Positions 1 to 5,163 are shown, numbered from the stretch's first letter. The stretch is DNA of 5,591 nucleotides from Actinomycetes bacterium (GCA_023428465.1 JAEYXM010000084.1:1-5591), one strand, 5' to 3'. Numbers and translations are program-made. Notes: generated by a model from the sequence alone, not told the origin.

Positions 1-1496
1 CCGCGCAGGGCGTCGTCGAGCGCCGGCGCCGGCGTCCACGACTCGCCCACGACGGGCGCCGGGCTCGGCACCGTGTATCGGCGGACGGCGGTTCCGTCGG
101 GGCGGTACCCGGCGATCTGGTCGGCGCGGCGGGCGATGTTCTCGCGCGCGCAGCGGTCGATGATGCCGTTCGAGCTCAGGCGGGCGCGGCTCTCGCTCCG
201 CCCCCCGAGCGCGGCGCCGATCCGCTTGCGGAACATGAGGACGAGGGTCACCGCGATGAGCAGGAGGACCCACCCCGCCGAACCGCCGCCAGACCCGGAC
301 CCAGACCCCGACGCCCCCTCCGGCGCACCGCTCACCTCGACGTCGACGGCGATGCCGACGTAGTCCTGCCAGGTGCTCGCCCCGTTCCCGACGGCGGGAC
401 CGTCGAGGTGGCTGGCGAACGTGTACCCGGGCGGCACGGTGATCGACATGTCGTGATCCCCGGCGGGCAGGTGCTTCACCAGCGAGACGGGCAGCACCAG
501 GAAGCCGTCGAGCCGGTAGCGCTCGTGGGAGGGACTCGGGGGGTCCAGGACGTACAGCTCGCGCGCTGACAGGGTCGACCAGAACCCGACGTCGCTCCAC
601 TCGGCGAAGCGGTCGAGGAACTCCTCGGGGTCGTCGCCCTCGATGATCACCGTGTAGAGGGTGCCCCCGTCGGTCGTCGTCGCATCGAGCGGGTGCCAGC
701 TGCCGCGCCACGCCACCGCGTCGGACAGGGTCAAGCCCGCCAGTTCCTCCGTGGCGGCGTCCGCGAAGAACTCCGCGGTCCAGGTCAGCTCGCCGCCCAC
801 GCCCACGGACAGCTCGAAGCTCACGGAGTCGAAGACCTGGGTGGCCCGGTACTGGATCACCCCGGGGTTGCGGGACATCGCGATGTGGGCGTTCCCGTCC
901 TCGTTGAGGTACGCCCCTTCAGCCGCGTAGTCGTCCGGGACGACGACCTCGTCGCTCAACCAGACGTCCGGTTCGCAGATCGCGTCGCACTCGGCGAAGT
1001 CGACGACCTCGAGCGCGAGGGCCCCCGGCTCGCCGGATCCCCACCTCACCTCGAACTGCGTGGACTCGCTGCTCAGCGCGAGGTTCGTCAGCGCGGTGAG
1101 CTCCTCGGGGGAGGCGGCCTCGAACGACACGCGCCAGTCGCTTGCGTCGCCGCCTCCTTGAGAGACCTCGGTGACCGCCAACCCTGCCGCCTCGAGCTCG
1201 GCGAAGAAGGTTTCGAAGGCCGCGCGACGGTCGACGGGGATGTCAGTGTCGTCCCCGTAGTAGGAGTAGTCGATCGTGCGCGCATACGTGTCGACGCCGA
1301 TGGTCGTCACCATGCGAACGAAGTCGAACTTCCCGCCGAGCTTCATGGCGGCCCCGTGCGTCTCGCCACCTGCGGGGCCGGCGCCGAGCAGCCCGACGAC
1401 GAGCGCCAGACCCAGCGCCGGGAGCGTGCGACGCGGACGACGCCGCGGGGTCGCCTGGATCGTCCGGGCGGTCCGGGACGGGCTCACAGCCACCAC
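1..1496 (-). CDS. Exported, C-terminally membrane-anchored protein of unknown function (partial; 3' end outside window)
   Basis: An open frame on the minus strand runs 498 codons from position 1496 off the left edge without a stop. The GTG at 1496 is chosen because GGAGG lies 7 nt upstream; in-frame GTGs at 1493 and 1487 are alternatives. An arginine-rich N-terminus (residues 8-23) precedes a hydrophobic stretch at about 25-43, which looks like a Sec signal peptide; there is no lipobox cysteine. The exported part (about 50-390) is acidic and probably beta-rich. It has two cysteines four residues apart (C170, C174) and two regions with similar ends (DWRVSFEAASPEEL at 120-133, LYTVIIEGDDPEEF at 280-293), suggesting an internal duplication. 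A Gly/Ser linker (about 393-408) leads to one membrane segment (about 407-422) followed by RKR and a cytoplasmic tail of at least 75 residues. The topology is therefore type I. The two-module architecture faintly recalls LppM-like mycobacterial surface proteins, but I do not recognise the family. Confidence 0.85.
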   Translation of the reverse strand, partial: MVAVSPSRTARTIQATPRRRPRRTLPALGLALVVGLLGAGPAGGETHGAAMKLGGKFDFVRMVTTIGVDTYARTIDYSYYGDDTDIPVDRRAAFETFFAELEAAGLAVTEVSQGGGDASDWRVSFEAASPEELTALTNLALSSESTQFEVRWGSGEPGALALEVVDFAECDAICEPDVWLSDEVVVPDDYAAEGAYLNEDGNAHIAMSRNPGVIQYRATQVFDSVSFELSVGVGGELTWTAEFFADAATEELAGLTLSDAVAWRGSWHPLDATTTDGGTLYTVIIEGDDPEEFLDRFAEWSDVGFWSTLSARELYVLDPPSPSHERYRLDGFLVLPVSLVKHLPAGDHDMSITVPPGYTFASHLDGPAVGNGASTWQDYVGIAVDVEVSGAPEGASGSGSGSGGGSAGWVLLLIAVTLVLMFRKRIGAALGGRSESRARLSSNGIIDRCARENIARRADQIAGYRPDGTAVRRYTVPSPAPVVGESWTPAPALDDALR

Positions 1497-1509
1497 GCGA
1501 CTTCCTCCC
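1484..1509 (-). promoter_or_regulatory. Ribosome binding site and GTG cluster that set the start of the membrane protein gene
   Basis: Read on the minus strand, GGGAGGAAG precedes GTG-GTG-GCT-GTG, all in frame. The first GTG (1496) is 7 nt after GGAGG, the best spacing. The second is 10 nt away and the fourth codon 16 nt away, so 1496 (or 1493) is the preferred start. Confidence 0.6.
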
Positions 1510-1566
1510 AGGTGCACGGCCCCCCGCCCGAGGCGCTGGGGATCCGTCGACGACGTCAACGCCCGC

Positions 1567-1572
1567 AACCTA
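1567..1572 (-). promoter_or_regulatory. Weak candidate -10 element for the membrane protein gene
   Basis: On the minus strand this reads TAGGTT, matching the actinobacterial TANNNT pattern. It would place the transcription start near 1560 and give a leader of about 64 nt before GTG 1496. No convincing -35 hexamer is visible at the expected distance, so this is tentative. Confidence 0.2.
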
Positions 1573-1625
1573 GCGGCGCCGCCGATCTCACGCGCCGGCT
1601 TCCCGAAGGCAAAGACGTTTCACCC

Positions 1626-1647
1626 GTCCTAGCCGATCGGCTAGGAC
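1626..1647. promoter_or_regulatory. Perfect 22-bp palindrome, probable operator of the downstream TetR-family repressor
   Basis: The 22 bases are an exact inverted repeat with no spacer; the core is CTAGCCGATCGGCTAG with GTC/GAC on the flanks. TetR-family dimers typically bind palindromes of this length close to their own promoters. This one lies 45-66 bp upstream of the start codon of an operon whose second gene encodes a TetR-family protein. A possible promoter with TTTCAC at 1618-1623 and TAGGAC at 1642-1647 (18-bp spacer) would place the palindrome across the spacer and -10, where binding would block RNA polymerase. It also lies in the divergent region, so it could affect the minus-strand membrane protein gene. 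The link to this repressor is inference from position and symmetry. Confidence 0.7.
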
Positions 1648-1679
1648 CTCCTGCCCTCACCCCCGGCCATCCCCGGTCA

Positions 1680-1685
1680 TAACGT
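1680..1685 (+). promoter_or_regulatory. Candidate -10 element for a leaderless transcript of the SDR gene
   Basis: TAACGT matches TANNNT and lies exactly at -12 to -7 if transcription begins at the A of ATG 1692. This is the typical spacing for leaderless genes in actinobacteria. It fits the lack of a usable Shine-Dalgarno sequence: the only purine run, GAGG at 1687-1690, is 1 nt from the ATG. No clear -35 is visible. Confidence 0.45.
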
Positions 1686-1691
1686 CGAGGC

Positions 1692-2675
1692 ATGACCGAC
1701 TCACTCGTCCTCGGAGGCACCGGCCTCCTCGGCTACCACACCTCCCTCGAGCTGCTCGCCCGCGGCTACGGCGTCACCACGCTGTCGCTGCCGACCACCG
1801 AGACCGCTCACCTCCCGCAGCAGGCGGACGCGCACTTCGGCGACCTCAGCGAGATGTCCGACGACGAGGTGCGCGCCCTCCTCGCCGGCAAGCACGCCGT
1901 CCTCTACGCCATCGGCGCAGACGAGCGGACCATCCCGCCGGCCCCCGCCGCGCACTTCTTCTACGAGGCCAACGTCCGCCCCACGCAGCGCGTCGCGCGC
2001 CTGGCCCGCGAGGCCGGCGTCAAGAAGTTCGTGCTCTACGGGTCCTACACGGCCGAGTGGGCCGAGCAGTGGCCCGACCTGGGCTACCGCACCCGCAACG
2101 GCTACCCTCGCACGCGCCTGCTCCAGGAGGAGGTCGCGATCCTCGAGGGCGAGGGCGCCATGGACGTCACGGTCCTGCGCCTGCCGTACATCTTCGGCCG
2201 GGTCGAGGGGCAGCGGCCCCTGTGGGAGATGTTCTTCCCGATGGTCCAGGCCGAGGGACCGGTCGTCGCACTGCCCGGGTCGACGTCGTCCGTCACGGTG
2301 ACGCAGGTCGCGCAGGCCGCCGTCGGCGCGATGGAGCACGGCGAGCACGGTGGCCGTTACCCCATCAACGCCTACGACCTCACCTACGCCGAGTTCTTCC
2401 GGATGTGCTGCGAGGCCCTCGGCCGCGACCCGGGCGACGTCATGGTCCTCCCACTCGACGCCGTCCTGCCCGGCTACGAGGCGGCGCAGGCCCAGACCGA
2501 GGCGGCCGGAGTCGAGCACGGCATCCACCTGCCCGACTCGGCCCGCTTCCAGGCCCGCGACGCCGTCAGCGACCCGGCCGCGAGCGAGGCCCTCGGCATC
2601 GAGCCCGACGACGTCCCCGCCGCCATCCGGGACACCCTGCGCTGGTGCGTGGAGCACCCGCGCGAGGAGGGCTGA
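1692..2675 (+). CDS. NAD(P)-dependent SDR-family / epimerase-like oxidoreductase
   Basis: This 327-residue protein has an extended or atypical SDR fold. The Rossmann dinucleotide-binding motif GGTGLLG is at residues 8-14, and an acidic residue after beta-3 (D51 in HFGDLSE) sits where SDRs often contact the adenine. The usual catalytic serine position is filled by S118 (VLYGSYT). The tyrosine motif is Y138-P-R-T-R142, so the expected lysine of YxxxK is arginine. LRLPYIFGR (162-170) is the typical substrate-domain entry of NAD-dependent epimerases. The length is normal for the family. The substrate is not identifiable; nucleoside-sugar epimerases, NmrA-like proteins and isoflavone-reductase-like proteins all resemble it. 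No acidic residue is seen at the end of beta-2, so NADP is possible. It is probably co-transcribed with the TetR gene 6 nt downstream and may process or respond to the compound sensed by that repressor. The protein is soluble and cytoplasmic, with no signal peptide. Confidence 0.88.
   Translation: MTDSLVLGGTGLLGYHTSLELLARGYGVTTLSLPTTETAHLPQQADAHFGDLSEMSDDEVRALLAGKHAVLYAIGADERTIPPAPAAHFFYEANVRPTQRVARLAREAGVKKFVLYGSYTAEWAEQWPDLGYRTRNGYPRTRLLQEEVAILEGEGAMDVTVLRLPYIFGRVEGQRPLWEMFFPMVQAEGPVVALPGSTSSVTVTQVAQAAVGAMEHGEHGGRYPINAYDLTYAEFFRMCCEALGRDPGDVMVLPLDAVLPGYEAAQAQTEAAGVEHGIHLPDSARFQARDAVSDPAASEALGIEPDDVPAAIRDTLRWCVEHPREEG
2664..2670 (+). promoter_or_regulatory. Ribosome binding site for the TetR-family gene
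   Basis: GAGGAGG lies within the last codons of the SDR gene, 11 nt before the GTG at 2682. It is the only strong Shine-Dalgarno-like sequence near the TetR start and supports GTG 2682 as the initiation codon. Confidence 0.5.
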
Positions 2676-2681
2676 GCGACC

Positions 2682-3230
2682 GTGCCGCGCGGTGACGCGA
2701 CCGCCGAACGGGTCTGCGCGTGCGCGCTCGACCTGTTCGCGAGCCACGGCGTCGCCGGCACCTCCCTGCAGATGATCGCCGACGCCCTCGGCGTCGCGAA
2801 GGCCGCCGTCTACTACCGGTACCGCACCAAGGACGACATCGTGCGCGCGGTCCTGGCACCGGCCTTCGACACCTTCGCAACGCTGCTGGACGACGTCGAC
2901 GCGCGGCCCGTCGACGAGCGCGCGGGTGCGCTCGTCGACGGGCTCGCGCGGCAGGCCGTCACCCACCGGCGCCTGTACGCCGTCGTGCTCTCCGACGTCA
3001 CCGCCGCCGACCTGCGCCGCCGCTCGCCGGAGGACCTCACCGTCTTCACCCGCCTGCGCGAGACCCTCGCCGGCCCGGTGCCCGACGACGCCTCCCGGAC
3101 CCGGGCGGCCATCTTCCTGTCCGGGCTGATGGGCCCGGCCGTCGACCCCGACGTCACGCGCATCGACGACGCGACCCTCGAGCGTGCGATCGCCGGTGCA
3201 GGTCGGCGGATCCTGGGGTTGCCCGGCTGA
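2682..3230 (+). CDS. TetR/AcrR-family transcriptional repressor
   Basis: This 182-residue protein starts at GTG. Residues 8-54 form the characteristic N-terminal DNA-binding domain: a first helix (RVCACALDLFASHG), the helix-turn-helix around TSLQMIADALGVAKAAVYYRY (about 27-47), and the TKDDIV cap (49-54). The remainder is an all-helical ligand-binding and dimerisation domain (about 60-180) without a recognisable subfamily signature, as is usual for the family. The length is typical, slightly short. The gene follows the SDR gene by 6 nt in the same direction, so both are probably on one transcript. The repressor most likely binds the perfect palindrome at 1626-1647 and controls its own operon, with release by an unknown small molecule, possibly a substrate or product of the SDR enzyme. 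The family call is firm; ligand and target are inferred. Confidence 0.93.
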   Translation: MPRGDATAERVCACALDLFASHGVAGTSLQMIADALGVAKAAVYYRYRTKDDIVRAVLAPAFDTFATLLDDVDARPVDERAGALVDGLARQAVTHRRLYAVVLSDVTAADLRRRSPEDLTVFTRLRETLAGPVPDDASRTRAAIFLSGLMGPAVDPDVTRIDDATLERAIAGAGRRILGLPG

Positions 3231-3330
3231 CTCCGGGCGGCTGAATCCGGAGGACGGGCGACGGGCGACGGCCGACTGACTCCGGGCGACCGGCGACCGG
3301 CGATGGGCTACCGGCGACCGACTGACCGAC
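3227..3330 (+). repeat. Short degenerate direct repeats after the TetR gene
   Basis: CTGACTCCGGGCG occurs exactly at 3227-3239 (overlapping the TetR stop codon) and again at 3276-3288. A decayed copy, CTGAATCCGG, is at 3241-3250. Between and after them are iterations of CGACGGG and CCGGCGACC. This is low-complexity intergenic sequence, with no gene and no obvious mobile element. Confidence 0.55.
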
Positions 3331-3336
3331 GGCGGT

Positions 3337-3358
3337 CCCCGGGCTGCGCGCCCGGTGG
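3337..3358. terminator. GC-rich hairpin between convergent genes, possible bidirectional terminator
   Basis: CCGGGC (3339-3344) and GCCCGG (3350-3355) form a 6-bp stem with a TGCGC loop, extendable by two C-G pairs across a single bulge. It sits between the TetR gene stop (3230) and the cyclase gene stop (3364), where both transcripts should end. There is no T-tract on either side, so it may be a non-canonical GC hairpin terminator or of no function. Confidence 0.4.
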
Positions 3359-3363
3359 CCTGC

Positions 3364-4323
3364 CTACCGTGCGGCCGCGACGCGCTCCGGGTCGGCCGAG
3401 CCCACGGGCCCCATCAGCCCGTGCCGCTCCGGGTTGTACAGCACGCACGCGCCACCGCCGGCGCGCTTCGCGTCGTACATGGCGGCGTCGGCCGCCGCGA
3501 CGACGGCGTCCGCGGTCGCCAGCCCACCCGGGCCGGGACTCACCGCGACCCCCACGCTGGCCGTCACGACGTACCGGTGCCCGCCGAACTCGTACGGGTC
3601 CCGCAGGCGCGCGTTGACGCGCCGCGCCACGTTCAGCGCCGCCTCCGCGGTCGCGACGTCGTCGAGCAGGACGAGGAACTCGTCGCCGCCCACGCGACCC
3701 GCGGTGTCGCCCGCCCGGAGCTCGCCCGTGATGCGCCGCGCCACGTCGACCAGCAGCTGGTCGCCCGCGGCGTGGCCGAAGGTGTCGTTCACGGACTTGA
3801 ACGCGTCGAGGTCGAGGAACAGGACGGCGAACCCTTTGGTGCGCCGGTTCGCGAGCGCCAGCCGGTGGCCGAGCCTGTCCCAGAAGGCCGCACGGTTCGC
3901 CAGGCCGGTCAGGTCGTCGCGCAGGGCGCGGCGGCTGAGCTCGCGCGTGGCGATCGCCAGCTCGGCGGTCCGGTCCGCGACGCGGCGCTCGATCTCCCGG
4001 TACGTCGCCTCGAGCTCCTCGCCGAGCGCGTTCACCCCGGCCGCGACGGCATCGATGATGTCGCCCGAGGTCCCGACGCTCGCGCGCGCGTCGAACCGGA
4101 GCGCACCGAGCTCCTGGATCACGGTCACGACCTCCGCGAGGCGGCGCTCCAGGTCACGGAGCGGCACTGCGTCCGGCACGGCGGCCGTGTCCGGCACGGC
4201 GGCCGCGTCCGGCACGGCGGCCGTGTCCGGCACGTCGGCCGTGCCCGGCACGTCGGCCGCGTCCGGCACGTCGGCCGTGCCCAGGGAACCCGCCGCGTCC
4301 GGCGGCAGCGACGACGCCGTCAC
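3364..4323 (-). CDS. Soluble diguanylate cyclase (GGDEF domain) with N-terminal hexapeptide repeat and HAMP-like coiled coil
   Basis: This 319-residue enzyme should make cyclic di-GMP from two GTP. The frame stays open further upstream, but GTG 4323 is chosen as start: AAGGAG lies 8 nt before it and it overlaps the stop of the STAS gene as GTGA. Residues 16-51 are six tandem hexapeptides ([TA]A[AD]VP[DG]), a likely flexible, proline-containing linker. Residues about 56-134 are helical: LGALRFDARASVGTSGDIID and VNALGEELEATYREIERR resemble a HAMP-like helix pair ending in a signalling coiled coil (RVADRTAEL). The GGDEF domain spans about 135-300, with DDLTGLANR (136-144), metal-binding FLDLDAFK (169-176) and the intact active site GGDEF (212-216). 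R203-A-G-D206 sits five residues before GGDEF, the spacing of an RxxD product-inhibition I-site. There is no membrane segment, PAS domain or EAL domain, so input probably comes through the N-terminus or the STAS partner. Catalytic activity is inferred from the conserved motifs. Confidence 0.95.
   Translation of the reverse strand: MTASSLPPDAAGSLGTADVPDAADVPGTADVPDTAAVPDAAAVPDTAAVPDAVPLRDLERRLAEVVTVIQELGALRFDARASVGTSGDIIDAVAAGVNALGEELEATYREIERRVADRTAELAIATRELSRRALRDDLTGLANRAAFWDRLGHRLALANRRTKGFAVLFLDLDAFKSVNDTFGHAAGDQLLVDVARRITGELRAGDTAGRVGGDEFLVLLDDVATAEAALNVARRVNARLRDPYEFGGHRYVVTASVGVAVSPGPGGLATADAVVAAADAAMYDAKRAGGGACVLYNPERHGLMGPVGSADPERVAAAR
4171..4278 (-). repeat. Six tandem copies of an 18-bp in-frame repeat in the cyclase gene
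   Basis: Starting at 4171, the 18-bp unit (plus strand GTCCGGCACGGCGGCCGT) repeats six times with no indels. Variation is confined to a few positions: G or T at unit position 11, T or C at the end, and one GC for GT at the start of the fifth unit. Read on the coding strand the units give TAAVPD-type hexapeptides at residues 16-51. A partial decayed unit (AVP) follows at residues 52-54. The length is a multiple of three, so copy-number change by slippage would keep the reading frame. Confidence 0.9.
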
Positions 4324-4703
4324 ACCGCATGCTCCTTGAGCCACGCGACGGCGGCGTCGGCGTCCTCGAACAGCCTGATCGGCACGTCCGGCCTGCTCAC
4401 GTTGATGAAGAAGGTGGCCATCATGCGGCTCAGCGGGTTCCCCACGAGCAGGGCGACAGCGGCCACGATCTCCTGGCGGCGGATGAACTCCATCCGAGCG
4501 GCACGGTCCTGCGGGCCGGCGTTCTCGGTGTGCACCAGCAGCGAACCGGGCTTCCCGCCCGTGAGCTCGCTCATCGCCTCGATCGCGGCGACGGCGTCCT
4601 CCAGGCCGGACGGGACGTGCGGGGCCCACGCCAGCTCGACGATGCCGTCGGGCCGGACCCACATGCGGAACTTCTCGTGCGTGACCTCCGGCTGCTCGCT
4701 CAT
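4320..4703 (-). CDS. Small STAS/SpoIIAA-like domain protein (DUF7793-like)
   Basis: This 127-residue protein begins with KFRMWVRPDGIVELAWAP (11-28), two beta strands. A helix with EDAVAAIEAMSELTGGKPG (35-53), a core strand SLLVHTENAG (54-63) and AVALLVGNPLSRMMATFFI (82-100) follow. It ends with RPDVPIRLFEDADAAVAWL (104-122). This alternating strand-helix order, with the terminal 'R-L-F-x-D-x-x-x-A-x-x-W-L' pattern, matches the actinobacterial STAS/SEC14-like proteins I know as DUF7793; the exact family number is from memory. It lacks an evident DxS phosphorylation motif of anti-sigma-factor antagonists. Its stop codon overlaps the GTG of the diguanylate cyclase (GTGA), implying coupled translation and a shared pathway, probably as a regulatory partner of the cyclase. 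The start ATG has only a weak Shine-Dalgarno (GGTGA 4 nt upstream). It is preceded by a leader of at least 110 nt carrying a GEMM-I riboswitch. Confidence 0.82.
   Translation of the reverse strand: MSEQPEVTHEKFRMWVRPDGIVELAWAPHVPSGLEDAVAAIEAMSELTGGKPGSLLVHTENAGPQDRAARMEFIRRQEIVAAVALLVGNPLSRMMATFFINVSRPDVPIRLFEDADAAVAWLKEHAV
4332..4337 (-). promoter_or_regulatory. Ribosome binding site of the diguanylate cyclase gene
   Basis: AAGGAG, inside the last codons of the STAS gene, is 8 nt upstream of GTG 4323. It decides the cyclase start against a longer in-frame extension up to 4662 that would overlap nearly all of the STAS gene. Confidence 0.8.
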
Positions 4704-4733
4704 CGGGTCACCGACCGCAACGCCGGAGGAACA

Positions 4734-4747
4734 GGGCGCCCGCGCCC
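4734..4747 (-). promoter_or_regulatory. Small GC hairpin in the leader, possible part of the riboswitch expression platform
   Basis: On the minus strand GGGCG (4747-4743) and CGCCC (4738-4734) form a 5-bp GC stem with a CGGG loop, followed by TGTTCCTCC. It lies between the aptamer and the STAS ATG. The T-richness is too low for a standard intrinsic terminator, so an attenuator or a structure affecting translation are both possible. Confidence 0.3.
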
Positions 4748-4813
4748 CCAGGGCCAGGCCTCCCGCACGGTGGCACCGGCGCTACCCCATGCTGACGTCA
4801 TCGCCGCTCCCCT

Positions 4814-4892
4814 TGCTCGGTAGCCCGGCTGACCGACCTGGGTCCCGTGGCTTTGCGTCCCCGCCTCACGACGGGTTTGCCTTTTCGTTCCT
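4814..4892 (-). ncRNA. Cyclic-di-GMP-I (GEMM-I) riboswitch aptamer upstream of the STAS-cyclase operon
   Basis: Read on the minus strand, the RNA shows the hallmark order of GEMM-I aptamers. GGCAAAC (4881-4875) is followed by a stem CCCGTC / GGCGGG (4875-4870 and 4865-4860) capped by the GNRA tetraloop GTGA (4869-4866). Next come the near-invariant GACGCAAAGCC (4859-4849) and a GGGACCC segment that probably acts as the tetraloop receptor side. A final hairpin, GGTCAGCCGGGCTACC (4834-4819), is followed by GA. This matches the well-known Vibrio cholerae Vc2 aptamer element by element. The first G of GGCAAAC (4881) appears to be the position that is G in c-di-GMP binders and A in cGAMP binders, so c-di-GMP is the likely ligand. 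The aptamer lies about 110 nt upstream of a STAS gene and its coupled diguanylate cyclase, implying feedback control by the enzyme's product. Whether ligand turns expression on or off cannot be read from the sequence. Confidence 0.92.
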
Positions 4893-5000
4893 CCCTGGGT
4901 ACATCGGCTCGTCACGGTCGGATTGTGAGCAGAAGGGACCAACGGCTTCGGGGCGTCGCCTGGGAGTCGTCGCGGCCGTTCTCGCGAGTGCCCCAGGGGT
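4893..5000 (-). other. Upstream region of the riboswitch operon; promoter not resolved
   Basis: The minus-strand promoter for the riboswitch transcript should lie here. The sequence is locally less GC-rich. CACAAT (about 4924-4929, minus strand) resembles a -10 with a C at the first position, but no -35 fits well. No credible protein-coding gene is seen on either strand. Confidence 0.3.
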
Positions 5001-5128
5001 GTGTCCCGCGACGGGCTCACACGTCTGCGCGGGGCTCACGAGTGTCCGCGAGGGGATCACCGGAGTGTGTCGCGAGGGGATCACGAATGCCCGCGGGGTG
5101 ACCACCGGAGTGCGTCGCGACCGTCAGC
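5001..5128 (-). repeat. Degenerate tandem repeats of about 22 bp, intergenic
   Basis: About six imperfect units of 19-23 bp follow one another at roughly 5001, 5023, 5042, 5065, 5088 and 5110. The best-conserved pair is 5042-5064 and 5065-5087, sharing CGCGAGGGGATCAC after a GTGT start. The units show substitutions and small indels that would disrupt a reading frame, so this is probably not coding. It lies just downstream of the hexapeptide-repeat gene and upstream of the riboswitch operon promoter region. Function is unknown. Confidence 0.6.
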
Positions 5129-5163
5129 CCGGCAGCTTCCTCAGCGGTTGCGCTCGGCGACGC

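Noticed and set aside
693..1682. Long plus-strand open frame (329 codons) opposite the membrane protein gene
   Set aside because: Its product is Arg/Gly/Pro-rich without domain features, and it is antisense to a frame with a signal peptide, membrane helix and good ribosome binding site. It is a typical high-GC shadow.
1701..2966. Long minus-strand open frame (421 codons) covering the SDR and TetR genes
   Set aside because: It is antisense to two clearly recognisable genes, is low in complexity (D/G/R/V-rich), and lacks any domain. It is a GC shadow.
3434..4339. Plus-strand open frame (301 codons) opposite the diguanylate cyclase
   Set aside because: Ser/Arg/Ala-rich translation with no domain; the opposite strand encodes an intact GGDEF protein.
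3364..4662. Longer version of the cyclase starting at 4662
   Set aside because: The extra N-terminus overlaps nearly all of the STAS gene, is Arg/Gly-rich nonsense, and a strong AAGGAG plus GTGA overlap supports the start at 4323.
4792..4799. TGACGTCA palindrome in the leader
   Set aside because: An 8-bp palindrome inside the transcribed leader with no second copy nearby; too short to support a regulator site.
4700..5105. Minus-strand open frames of 106 and 79 codons in the leader and repeat region
   Set aside because: They cover the riboswitch aptamer and the tandem repeats, lack recognisable protein features and ribosome binding sites, and the RNA structure explains the sequence better.
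5001..5128. CRISPR array
   Set aside because: The units are contiguous, degenerate and of irregular 19-23 bp length with no unique spacers, and no cas gene is nearby.
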